Assembly (NCBI GenBank): GCA_937872925.1
Contig: CALMUT010000179.1
Span: 1-35,025, forward strand
Origin: an uncultured Myxococcales bacterium
GTDB taxonomy: Bacteria > Myxococcota_A > Polyangia > Polyangiales > Polyangiaceae
DNA: 35,025 bases
Direction: 5' to 3'
The position numbers and the translations under genes were made by a program. The stretch's first letter is position 1, and every line of letters starts with the position of its first letter. Below are positions 1 to 7,556 of the stretch, in pieces. Under the pieces are notes generated by a model. That model saw nothing but the letters and a program-made list of their open reading frames with translations, ran no database searches and had not been told where the DNA came from.

Positions 1-865
1 GCTGGTGGCTCGCCCGATCCGCGGGCGGAACGAAGATGGGCCCGCCAGCGTAGCGTTCCAGGGCTTGGCTCAGTTCGCGCGCAGAGCCAGGTCGGCGCGC
101 GGGATTCTTTGCCAAGCAGCGACGAACCAGTTCGTCCAAATCCCGCGGCAATGCTCGATCGGACGCGCGCAGGGGCATTGGCGGCCGCGAGATCACCTGG
201 GTCATGACTTCGGCGGGCGTAGCTCCCCGAAACGGCGGTTTGCCCGTCAGCAGCTCGTAAAGCAGCGCACCGACGGCGTACAGATCGGCCCGGTGATCGA
301 CGGGTCGCAATCGGATCTGCTCCGGCGCCATGTAGCTGGGCGTGCCAAAGACCTTTGCGTCATCGTGAGTATCGGCGAGCAAGAGCCGCTTGGCGATGCC
401 GAAGTCCAACACCTTGATCACCGGGCGCTCTGGAGCCGGATGCACCACCATCACGTTGGCTGGCTTCAAGTCTCGATGCACGATGTGCGCGCTGTGCGCA
501 GCTTCTAGGGCGCTCAGGATTTGGGTCACGAGCTCACAGGCGTAGAGGGGCCCCACGGCGCCGCGCGCGTCCAATACCTCCCGAAGTGTCTCACCTTCGC
601 ACAGCTCCATCACCATGAATGGCACGCGGCCATGGCGGCCAAGATCGAAGACACGGACTACGTTCGGATGCTGGACCGCGCTGGCCGCTCGAGCTTCGTG
701 CACGAACCGTTGCACCACCTCCTCGTCCCGGGCGAGGGGCTCGTGCAGCATCTTCAGCGCGACTTGGCCGAAGAGCTGGCTCTCCGCCGCATACACCTTG
801 GCTGCCGCGCCCTCGCCAAGCGAGCGCAGGAGCCGGTACCGACCTCCGACCAGTTCGCCGTCCAC
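1..865 (-). CDS. Ser/Thr protein kinase, N-terminal part (partial)
   Basis: This is the catalytic domain of a Hanks-type Ser/Thr kinase; the gene runs off the left edge, so only 288 codons are visible. In order it shows a glycine loop GEGAAAKVY (residues 17-25, with Ala where Gly is usual), VALK with Lys38, HRDLKPANV (130-138), DFG (154-156) and GTPSYMAPEQ in the activation segment. The catalytic residues are intact, so it is probably active. The only start codon after the in-frame stop upstream is GTG at 863-865; no clear Shine-Dalgarno precedes it. The kinase family phosphorylates proteins on Ser/Thr in the cytoplasm; the substrate and any C-terminal sensor or membrane part cannot be seen. 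It is divergent from the Omp85 gene. Confidence 0.93.
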   Translation of the reverse strand, partial: MDGELVGGRYRLLRSLGEGAAAKVYAAESQLFGQVALKMLHEPLARDEEVVQRFVHEARAASAVQHPNVVRVFDLGRHGRVPFMVMELCEGETLREVLDARGAVGPLYACELVTQILSALEAAHSAHIVHRDLKPANVMVVHPAPERPVIKVLDFGIAKRLLLADTHDDAKVFGTPSYMAPEQIRLRPVDHRADLYAVGALLYELLTGKPPFRGATPAEVMTQVISRPPMPLRASDRALPRDLDELVRRCLAKNPARRPGSARELSQALERYAGGPIFVPPADRASHQ

Positions 866-982
866 CGCTGGGGATGGTAGCGCACGTTTCGGCGATTTCT
901 CGTGTTAAGACTGACTGGTCCGCGCCCTAGCGCGGAACGTGGCCTTCTCAGGCTAGAATACCGCCGGCCGGACACTTCTTTG

Positions 983-2656
983 ATGAATCCTCTGCGCAGC
1001 TGGCTCGTCTCATTTCCGATGCGGCCGCTTGTGTGCGCAGCCGCCGTGGCGTTGCTCGCTGCTCCGCGCGCGCTCGCGCAACCACCACCGGAACCGGCGC
1101 CGGCGCCCCCTGCGGCAGCGCCGCCCCCCACGCCTGCGCCTCCAGCACCCGACACCTGGGGCAGTGGGGACACCGACCCAGATCCTGTCGTGCCCGAGCC
1201 TGCTGATCCCTTGCCCGCCCCCGAGGACATGGCGCGCCGCCACGTGCCAACGGGGCAGACTCAGCCCACTCGCTACGGCAAGTCCGCACTGCGCTACGTG
1301 CTCGAGGGGGTCGAGGTCCGCGGCAACAACCGCACTCGCTCCCGGGTGGTGCTGCGTTATGTTCCGTTCAAAGCCGGGGACATCATCCGCGTCGACGACC
1401 CTGAAGTCGAGCTCACCCGCTATCGCCTGCTTGGCACAGGCTTCTTCCGTGATGTGCAGTTCTCGCTGAAGAAGGGCTCCAGTCGCGGCAAAGTAGTACT
1501 GCTGATTGAAGTCGTAGAACGCAATACGATCGTGATCGGCGATCTGTGGATGGGCCTCTCCGCGGACGCCGACACGCGTGGCAAGTCGCGTCCGCTTACC
1601 GCGTACGCGGGAGTCGACCTCGCGGAGACCAACCTGGCCGGCACCGGCATCACCCTGGGCACCGCCGTCGGCCTAGCCCAGGACCAGCTTGCGCTTCGGG
1701 TCCGCTTTCTGGATCCGGCGTTTCTGGGCAGTCGCTGGATGGTGGGCGGCCAGTTGCTTTTCAACGACGCCAAGGACTTCTTTGGCAACGCCGACGTGCT
1801 GTGGGACGACCCCTCGCAGCTCGCAGAAGTCCCGGACCATGCCGTGGTGCGCTACAAGCGCTTCGGCGGCAACCTTGGCGTCGGCCGCGACCTGTCCGTG
1901 GCCACCCAGCTATGGCTGCACTACCGGCTCGAATCCCTGGATGCGAACCTGCCACGCGCAGCGTCCCACCTCCGTGGGCTCGAACGAGAGCCCATTGTCT
2001 TCGACATTCAAGCAGGGCGCAGCGTGCTGTCGACCGCACGTGCCACGCTGCAGCACGACACCCGCGACTCGCCATTTCTGCCCACCCAAGGCTGGTACGC
2101 GTCCCTGACCGCAGAGAGTGCACTCGCGCCGCTTGGCAGCGACTACGGCTACCAGAAATTCGACCTGCACGCTTCGCGTTGGTGGCAGCTGCCGTGGAAG
2201 CACGTCGCCCGACTGGAGCTCTTCGGCGGTGCGATCGCGGGAGATGCGCCATTTTTCGAGCAGTACTACGTCGGTGACTTCAGCGACTTCCTCCCCGGAC
2301 GCGTGCTGGGTCTCAACTTCGACCGCAGGCCTCCCCCCAACTTCCTGGACACGGCAATCGTAGAGGTGCGCTACGGCCACTATGCGGGAAAGATTGGCGG
2401 CGAATATCGCATCCCGCTGTATCGCGGCACGCGCTCAGTTTACGGCATCGACTTCTTCGGCAGCGCGGGCGTCTACGCCGTCGCTCACCAGCGGGACCTC
2501 TCCGACCCAGCCCGGGGCTACGCGCGTCTGCAACTGCTGCCCTTCGACTTGACCGGGAATCTCGGCTTCCGCATGGATACCAGTGCCGGAGGCTTCACCT
2601 TCGCGTTTTCGAATGTGCTGTCCTTCGTGCCGCTGCGCCGTGAGGGCGGACCATGA
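983..2656 (+). CDS. Omp85-family outer-membrane protein with one POTRA domain
   Basis: A 557-residue exported protein. It has a signal peptide ending near ALAQ (residues 30-33), a Pro/Ala-rich spacer (about 34-85), one POTRA-like domain (about 105-181, with the pattern LEGVEVRGNNRT and LLGTGFFRDVQF) and then a beta-barrel region with the D15/surface-antigen signature around LQHDTRDSPFLPTQGWY. It is shorter than BamA, which has five POTRA domains, so it is more like a small TamA- or patatin-type Omp85 protein than the essential assembly factor. The C terminus is charged (RREGGP) instead of the usual terminal aromatic residue. The start ATG at 983 fits the signal peptide; ATG 1019 is an alternative. 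Its stop overlaps the next gene as ATGA, so the two are probably translationally coupled. Confidence 0.88.
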   Translation: MNPLRSWLVSFPMRPLVCAAAVALLAAPRALAQPPPEPAPAPPAAAPPPTPAPPAPDTWGSGDTDPDPVVPEPADPLPAPEDMARRHVPTGQTQPTRYGKSALRYVLEGVEVRGNNRTRSRVVLRYVPFKAGDIIRVDDPEVELTRYRLLGTGFFRDVQFSLKKGSSRGKVVLLIEVVERNTIVIGDLWMGLSADADTRGKSRPLTAYAGVDLAETNLAGTGITLGTAVGLAQDQLALRVRFLDPAFLGSRWMVGGQLLFNDAKDFFGNADVLWDDPSQLAEVPDHAVVRYKRFGGNLGVGRDLSVATQLWLHYRLESLDANLPRAASHLRGLEREPIVFDIQAGRSVLSTARATLQHDTRDSPFLPTQGWYASLTAESALAPLGSDYGYQKFDLHASRWWQLPWKHVARLELFGGAIAGDAPFFEQYYVGDFSDFLPGRVLGLNFDRRPPPNFLDTAIVEVRYGHYAGKIGGEYRIPLYRGTRSVYGIDFFGSAGVYAVAHQRDLSDPARGYARLQLLPFDLTGNLGFRMDTSAGGFTFAFSNVLSFVPLRREGGP

Positions 2657-3351
2657 GGCCCCGGGCGCGGATGCAGGCGGTCCGCGCAGCCTTGCTGGCG
2701 GCCATCGCGGTGCTGTCCGTCAGTGGCCGAGCAAGCGCCCAAGAGCAAGACAAGGGCCCGCCCCCACGAGACGCGCGTTTCACTTGGGACGCCTCAAAGA
2801 CGTCGCTCTTCGTGAGCGTCTCGTTCCGAGACGTCGTCGACGCGAACATCCGCCGCAAGCTCAGTCGCGGGCTGCCCACCACTATCGTGTTGACTGGCAC
2901 CATCCACCGACCCGGCGTCAGCGAGCCCATGTCCACGACGGCGCAGACTTGCAAAATCACGTGGCATGTGTGGGACGAAGTCTATCTAGTAGAGGTCACC
3001 CGACCCGGCGGAACCCGTTCCTCCGCGGCCATTACCGTGGACGGCGTATTGCGCCGCTGTGCCGAGGCGCGCCGCCTTTTGGTGGGCACTCGCGGACAGG
3101 TGCCCGTCGGCAGCGTCGTGGTCCTGCAAGCTAAGGTCTTGGTCAACCCGGTCAGCCCCGAAGTGTTGCAAAAGATCAAACGCTGGGTCAGTCGGCCCAC
3201 CGGAACTGGCACGGCCGCTCCAGGGGACGCGTTGTTCAGCACCTTCACCGGCCTGTTCCTGCAGCGCATCGGTGACGCGGAACAAGAGCTGAAGTTTGCG
3301 ACGAAGCCGGTAGTGCCACGCGTGCCTCCGCCGCCCAAGAAAAAGAAATGA
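2653..3351 (+). CDS. Secreted DUF4390-like protein
   Basis: A 232-residue protein with a signal peptide (hydrophobic stretch about residues 9-28, cleavage near ASAQ). The mature part has the pattern FVSVSFRDVVDANIRRKL followed by a short Gly-Leu-Pro turn, then a beta-rich region containing CKITWHVWDEVYLV. This resembles DUF4390 in order of elements, but the assignment comes from reading, not from a profile search. The tail is Pro/Lys-rich. Its ATG overlaps the stop of the Omp85 gene, so it is probably a periplasmic or outer-membrane-associated partner of that protein. No catalytic motif is visible. Confidence 0.82.
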   Translation: MRPRARMQAVRAALLAAIAVLSVSGRASAQEQDKGPPPRDARFTWDASKTSLFVSVSFRDVVDANIRRKLSRGLPTTIVLTGTIHRPGVSEPMSTTAQTCKITWHVWDEVYLVEVTRPGGTRSSAAITVDGVLRRCAEARRLLVGTRGQVPVGSVVVLQAKVLVNPVSPEVLQKIKRWVSRPTGTGTAAPGDALFSTFTGLFLQRIGDAEQELKFATKPVVPRVPPPPKKKK

Positions 3352-3370
3352 CCGCCGCCGCTGCTCGCGC

Positions 3371-4057
3371 TTATTCAAAAAGCGGCGCGGAACCGGGCGC
3401 GCTTCCCGGAGCGGGGTATGTGGCCAGGATGGCAACCAGGTAGTAGCGATACTGGTGCTTGAGTTTGTCCCACTCCGGCGCGGGTAAAGAGCGCTTCACG
3501 CACTCCGCTGCCTTGCGTGCTTGGGGTCCTCGCCACTCCCCGCTCTTGCCGGGAAAGACGTGGACCTTCTTGGCGTTGAAGTCGATGCTGAGCACGTAAT
3601 TCAGGTTGCCCTGCTTGCCAGTACGTGGCGCGCAATCCACATTGTCCCGGATTGCCTTGGCAAGGGCCGCCTCCAAGACTTCGATGCGGTCGCAGAGCTC
3701 CCCCTCCTGACCTTTAGAGTTCGCAGCCGCGGAGCACTTCACACGCTCCGCCGGAGCGAGCTTGACGCGCTCGTCCTCGGCCGCCGCATCGCCCGGAGCA
3801 ACACCCGGCGGCAGATTGCCTGAGGCCACACCATCTGGCGAAGCGTCCCCCGCCGAATTTGCCGGCGCGTTCTCAGTCCCACTCGGACGGCGCCACAGGT
3901 AGAGCGGCACCGCAAGCAGCACCACGATCACCATCAGCGCCACGACGAGCTGCGCGCGTAGGGGCCGGTCACCGCCGCCGCCACCACCGCCCACGCCAAG
4001 GCGCCGCAAGCTGGGTTCGCTCGGCGCGGGAAAACTGGGACGTGTAGAACCGGCCAT
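3371..4057 (-). CDS. Single-pass membrane protein downstream of kinase
   Basis: A 228-residue protein of unknown function. It has a cytoplasmic N-terminal part with a run of glycines (about 23-29), one membrane segment (about 35-54) and a Pro/Gly/Ala-rich linker. The C-terminal domain probably lies outside the membrane and carries paired cysteines (near KCSA, LCDR, VDCA and AECV) and the sequence NYVLSIDFNAKKVHVFPG. The start is 22 bases beyond the stop of the kinase-FHA gene on the same strand, so the two are very likely co-transcribed and it may be a partner or substrate of that kinase. It is convergent with the DUF4390-like gene. I do not recognise the C-terminal domain. Confidence 0.82.
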   Translation of the reverse strand: MAGSTRPSFPAPSEPSLRRLGVGGGGGGGDRPLRAQLVVALMVIVVLLAVPLYLWRRPSGTENAPANSAGDASPDGVASGNLPPGVAPGDAAAEDERVKLAPAERVKCSAAANSKGQEGELCDRIEVLEAALAKAIRDNVDCAPRTGKQGNLNYVLSIDFNAKKVHVFPGKSGEWRGPQARKAAECVKRSLPAPEWDKLKHQYRYYLVAILATYPAPGSAPGSAPLFE

Positions 4058-4079
4058 ATTCGTCTGCGCCGGGGAGCGG

Positions 4080-5774
4080 TCAAGCCTCGATCATCGACTC
4101 CGCGCTTTGCCCCGGCTCGGCTTTGACGAGCGTCGCAGCGAGATCCAAAGACTCTGGCATCAGTCCCTGCACTTGGCTGACGACCTGCTCCACGACATTG
4201 CGAGCTTCGTCGACTGTCGGCCCTGTCATCGCGACCGCGAATTTGAGCGGGCCGACTCGACCCGCTGTCACGGGCACAACACTGAGTAGCAGCATTTCTG
4301 TCAGCTCGATCACGCGCTGCGCGGCTCGGCGTAATGCGAGCATCTCCAGAATGGTGGGCCTGTCGCTGACGTGGTGATTGGGGCCACGCACGTGATAGCG
4401 CGCGACGGTCAGCGGCACACCATCCCACTCCGCAAACGCGAGATCGTCGCGCAGCGAACGCACGAAGTGTTCCCGTTGCAACAGCCCGGTCAGGCCGTCG
4501 CGACGCTCAAGGTACTGTTTGGCGCGCTGATGCTGGGGCGAGCCGTCGTGGAAGCTCACCAGCTTGACGCGACACTCACCGAGTTGCACTTCGCCGCCGT
4601 GCAGCATGGCGACGGACTTCTTACGCTCGTAGCTGTGGTCTGCGTAGGTGCCGTTGGTGCTGCCGGTATCTTCGAGTACCCAGGACCCCGCCTGCCAACG
4701 CAGTACGGCGTGGGAGCCGGAAACCGTCGCCTCGGGGAACTCGATGTCCTGATTGCTGCGCCGCCCCATGGTGAAGACCGGCTTTTCCAGAGGGTACAGG
4801 GTGCCGGCGGCCTCGCGCGCGTTGCTGGCATAGGTCAGCAGCAGCGCTTGCGCGCCGGGAACGAAGCTTTCCGCGGAGCTCCGGCCCATGGGCGCCCCGG
4901 GCGACAGCCGCTCTCGGGGGATCGAAATCTGGCTCGTGGTGAGCGCCGTGGGGTTGAAGAACCGCAGGTGGCGCGCCTGAGGGCGCATGCTCGCGTCTTC
5001 CGTAAGGCAGCGAAACACCTGCTTCACTTCGTCGACGGAGAGGCCCGCCGGCACGTCGAACATGATCTGCGAGCGCATGGGTTTCGCGCGGGGCCGGTAG
5101 CCGGGCTCGGGCACGCGACAGGTCCACATTTCCCAGAGCGTCAGGCCCAGGGCGTACATGTCGTCTTCCATGCTTGCGCCGCCAGATCGCAGCCGCTCCG
5201 GCGCCATGTAGTTCGGCGTGCCGCCATCCGGGGGTGAACCCGGCCGCCGCGCAGAAATGCGAGCGCGCTCCTGGGCGAATCCAAAATCTAGAATGATTGC
5301 GCGGTCGTTGGTGACCATCACGTTGCCGGGCTTGAGGTCCCCGTGCACCAGGCCTTGCGCGTGGATCGCCGCCAGGCCTGCCGCGGCCTCGCTAGCGATC
5401 TTACGGAACTCGTCCGAAGTGTAGCCACCTTGGGCCTTTCGGCGTCGGATGTGCGTATGCAGCGTCTGTCCTGCAATGTGCTCCATCACCAGGATGGGAC
5501 CCCAGGTGCTGGGCGCCAAGTCGTGAACGCGACACACGTTCGGGTGCCCAACGGAGCGAGCAAGCAGAAGTTCTTGCCGCAGCGCCTCGTCGTCACCCGG
5601 CATCCGGGACTCTTCGCGCACGATCTTCAGGGCAACGGGTTGCTGCGTACTGCGATCGTAGGCAAGGAACACTTCTCCCATGCCGCCCTTGCCCAAGCTT
5701 TGACGGATCTCATAACGCTCGTTGACCACCATGCCTTGAGTGAGCGGCGGCGCGTTTCGCGGAGAGTTAGCCAT
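4080..5774 (-). CDS. Ser/Thr kinase fused to FHA and degenerate GGDEF-like domains
   Basis: A 564-residue cytoplasmic signalling protein. The kinase domain (about 21-275) has GKGGMGEVF (28-36), VALK with Lys50, HGDLKPGNV (144-152), DFG (163-165) and GTPNYMAPERL. The usual HRD is HGD here, so it is a non-RD kinase. An FHA domain (about 310-405) has GRRSNQDI, SGSH and TGSTNGTY, the expected phosphothreonine-binding signature. The C-terminal part (about 425-564) begins RDGLTGLLQREHFVRSL, which looks like the start of a GGDEF domain, but no GGDEF motif follows, so it is probably not a diguanylate cyclase. An AAGG lies just upstream of the ATG. No membrane segment is visible. The membrane protein at 3371-4057 follows in the same operon. 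Confidence 0.93.
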   Translation of the reverse strand: MANSPRNAPPLTQGMVVNERYEIRQSLGKGGMGEVFLAYDRSTQQPVALKIVREESRMPGDDEALRQELLLARSVGHPNVCRVHDLAPSTWGPILVMEHIAGQTLHTHIRRRKAQGGYTSDEFRKIASEAAAGLAAIHAQGLVHGDLKPGNVMVTNDRAIILDFGFAQERARISARRPGSPPDGGTPNYMAPERLRSGGASMEDDMYALGLTLWEMWTCRVPEPGYRPRAKPMRSQIMFDVPAGLSVDEVKQVFRCLTEDASMRPQARHLRFFNPTALTTSQISIPRERLSPGAPMGRSSAESFVPGAQALLLTYASNAREAAGTLYPLEKPVFTMGRRSNQDIEFPEATVSGSHAVLRWQAGSWVLEDTGSTNGTYADHSYERKKSVAMLHGGEVQLGECRVKLVSFHDGSPQHQRAKQYLERRDGLTGLLQREHFVRSLRDDLAFAEWDGVPLTVARYHVRGPNHHVSDRPTILEMLALRRAAQRVIELTEMLLLSVVPVTAGRVGPLKFAVAMTGPTVDEARNVVEQVVSQVQGLMPESLDLAATLVKAEPGQSAESMIEA

Positions 5775-5820
5775 CGGACCTTGGAGCTAGAAGCGGCGTA
5801 AGCGTCCTCGATTTGGGGCT

Positions 5821-5836
5821 CGCCTGCAATCAGGCG
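5821..5836. other. Short perfect inverted repeat
   Basis: CGCCTG (5821-5826) and CAGGCG (5831-5836) can form a six-base-pair stem with a CAAT loop. It lies between the divergent kinase-FHA gene and the cobalamin riboswitch. It could be an operator or part of the kinase leader; no U-run makes it a convincing terminator. Confidence 0.35.
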
Positions 5837-5924
5837 TTCTCTGATCCGGGCAACGGGCCGGACAAAGCCCTGGACGGGTCGCTCAGGAGCATGGTAGCCA
5901 ATCGTCGTTCCGCGGGAAATCTTG

Positions 5925-6085
5925 CGGAATGGCGACATGGAAATAGGGAAGCCGGTGTGACTCCGGCGCGGCCCCCGCCACTGTAACCGGGTACAAACGC
6001 GAGCAAATCCACTGGGCATAGCGCCTGGGAAGGGCTCGCGGGCGGCTGATCCGGAAGCCAGGAAACCTGCCTGTCGCGGCGCTCA
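5925..6085 (+). promoter_or_regulatory. Cobalamin (B12) riboswitch
   Basis: The aptamer landmarks of the AdoCbl-type riboswitch are present in order. GCGACA (5932-5937) can pair with TGTCGC (6072-6077) to close the fold. GGGAA (5946-5950) is followed by a GCCGG/CCGGC stem (5951-5955 with 5963-5967), then GCCCCCGCCACTGT (5971-5984). The hallmark B12 box GCCAGGAAACCTGCC is at 6057-6071. In the known family, cobalamin binding to such a leader lowers expression of the downstream gene. The next gene in the same direction starts at 6233, about 150 bases further on, and is the only gene it can control, because convergent genes begin at 7557. Confidence 0.95.
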
Positions 6086-6125
6086 CCGAGGGATCGGAGG
6101 GCGCGCCTGAGGAAGAGCTCCGCGG

Positions 6126-6153
6126 GGTGCCGGAGCGGTCGGGATACGGCACC
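6126..6153 (+). promoter_or_regulatory. Hairpin in riboswitch expression platform
   Basis: GGTGCCG (6126-6132) and CGGCACC (6147-6153) form a seven-base-pair stem with a 14-base loop, between the B12 aptamer and the lipoprotein start at 6233. No T-run follows, so it is not a simple intrinsic terminator. It may be part of the switching platform; the actual mechanism cannot be read from the sequence. Confidence 0.4.
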
Positions 6154-6232
6154 ACTGCCGCACCTCGTCGCGACGTCACCGGGAACTCGTCACAGCGGAC
6201 CGGGGACGTGTCCGTAGACTCGCGAGAACGAA

Positions 6233-7555
6233 ATGAAAAAAACCATGATGGCAGCGGTGGCTGTGACCACCCTGGGCCTAGTGCTGGCCTGCGGAACTGA
6301 CGAGGCGCTGGACGCGGGTTCCGGCGGTAGCGGCGGCAGCAAGGACGCTGGCGCCGAAACCGGCAGCGGCGGAGACTCGGGAGGCGCCGGCAACTCGGGA
6401 ACGGGAGGCACCGCAGGAGACGCCAATCTTGATGCATCCGGAGACGCGGCCACCGCTGCGGGCACGCTACTCGTCGCGGGCACGGACTTCTTCAGTGAGA
6501 CGGAAGTCGCGGCCTTCAACCTGGACACATCCCAAGTAACTGGGCGCGTCTCGATCGCGGACGGCGACGCAGTGCCTGCCGCAAGCTCGGGACGTGGCTT
6601 CGTGTTGGCCCGCACAGCCAGCGAAGTGATCAGCCTGGACGTGAGCGGCAACGCCGACAAGACCATCGATGTCAGTAGAACCGCTCTGGGGCTTACGGGC
6701 ACCGTACCCACGAACCCGACTGGCATTGCCTTCGTGGGTGGAGATCGCGCCTGGCTCGTGCTGTACGACGCCAATCGCCTTGCCAAGCTGGACCTCAGCA
6801 CCGGCACCGTCGAAGCCACCCTAGACCTCTCAAGCTACATGCTCAGCGGCGATGCCGACGCTTCGGTGGACGCCGGCAACGCTGTGTTCGACTCGACGAA
6901 TGACACTCTGTACTTCACCCTCGCCCGGGTTGACCGCACCACGGTCACTCCGCCCAGTTTTCAGCTCGCCTGCGGAAGTAGCCCGGCGCTCTTGCTCGGT
7001 CTGAATACCAAGACAGGCTCCCTTCGCGACCTAAACGGAGCGGCGCCGGGTGAAGGCATCGCCCTGGCCCTAAGTAACCCAGTGGACATGAGCCTCGATA
7101 CCGCCGGCAAACGATTGCTCGTGCTACACGCGGGTTGTTTCGCGGGTGCGGACGGTTCGGTGGCGCGACAAGCCTACGGCGTCGAAGCCGTCGCGCTGCC
7201 GGGTCTCGTGGTCACCGCGCTGTTCAAGCCGACAAGCGGAGACTTTCTCAGTCGCTTGCTGCTGCTATCCGGTGCGGACGCCATCATCAACCGTTTCGAT
7301 TCCACGTTCTCGGAGTACTGGAGTTCCTGGACCACGACGTCCACCAATCTCGGTAGCGATCTGAGCGCCGTTCCAGCAGCAGCCGTAGTCGAAGACGCAG
7401 AGCATCTACTCGGGATGACCATCACGACCACCGACGGCGGCAGCAGCGCGGAAATCCAACGCTACGCAGTGGCCACGCAATCCGCCACCGTGCTGAGCAC
7501 GAATCCCTGGCTAAAGAACCACGGCTTCGTCGCAGGCAACGCCCTGGTGCGCTGA
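6233..7555 (+). CDS. Riboswitch-controlled beta-propeller-like lipoprotein (BtuG-like candidate)
   Basis: A 440-residue lipoprotein. The signal peptide ends in the lipobox VLAC with Cys20, followed by a Gly/Ser/Asp-rich flexible linker to about residue 75. The rest consists of repeating beta units of the YncE/YVTN kind, for example NPTGIAFVGGDRAWLVLYD with NRLAKLDLSTG and a later VDMSLDTAGKRLLVLHAG, so a beta-propeller fold is likely. It is exported and lipid-anchored, possibly facing outward. The cobalamin riboswitch just upstream is the strongest clue to function. In Bacteroides, BtuG is a surface beta-propeller lipoprotein that binds B12 with very high affinity, and an analogous role is inferred here. 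No receptor or transporter gene follows; the convergent sppA ends one base away. Confidence 0.9.
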   Translation: MKKTMMAAVAVTTLGLVLACGTDEALDAGSGGSGGSKDAGAETGSGGDSGGAGNSGTGGTAGDANLDASGDAATAAGTLLVAGTDFFSETEVAAFNLDTSQVTGRVSIADGDAVPAASSGRGFVLARTASEVISLDVSGNADKTIDVSRTALGLTGTVPTNPTGIAFVGGDRAWLVLYDANRLAKLDLSTGTVEATLDLSSYMLSGDADASVDAGNAVFDSTNDTLYFTLARVDRTTVTPPSFQLACGSSPALLLGLNTKTGSLRDLNGAAPGEGIALALSNPVDMSLDTAGKRLLVLHAGCFAGADGSVARQAYGVEAVALPGLVVTALFKPTSGDFLSRLLLLSGADAIINRFDSTFSEYWSSWTTTSTNLGSDLSAVPAAAVVEDAEHLLGMTITTTDGGSSAEIQRYAVATQSATVLSTNPWLKNHGFVAGNALVR

Positions 7556-7556
7556 C

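Noticed and set aside
5883..6437. Minus-strand open frames across the riboswitch region
   Set aside because: They overlap the B12 aptamer and the lipoprotein start and are Arg/Pro/Ser-rich artefacts.
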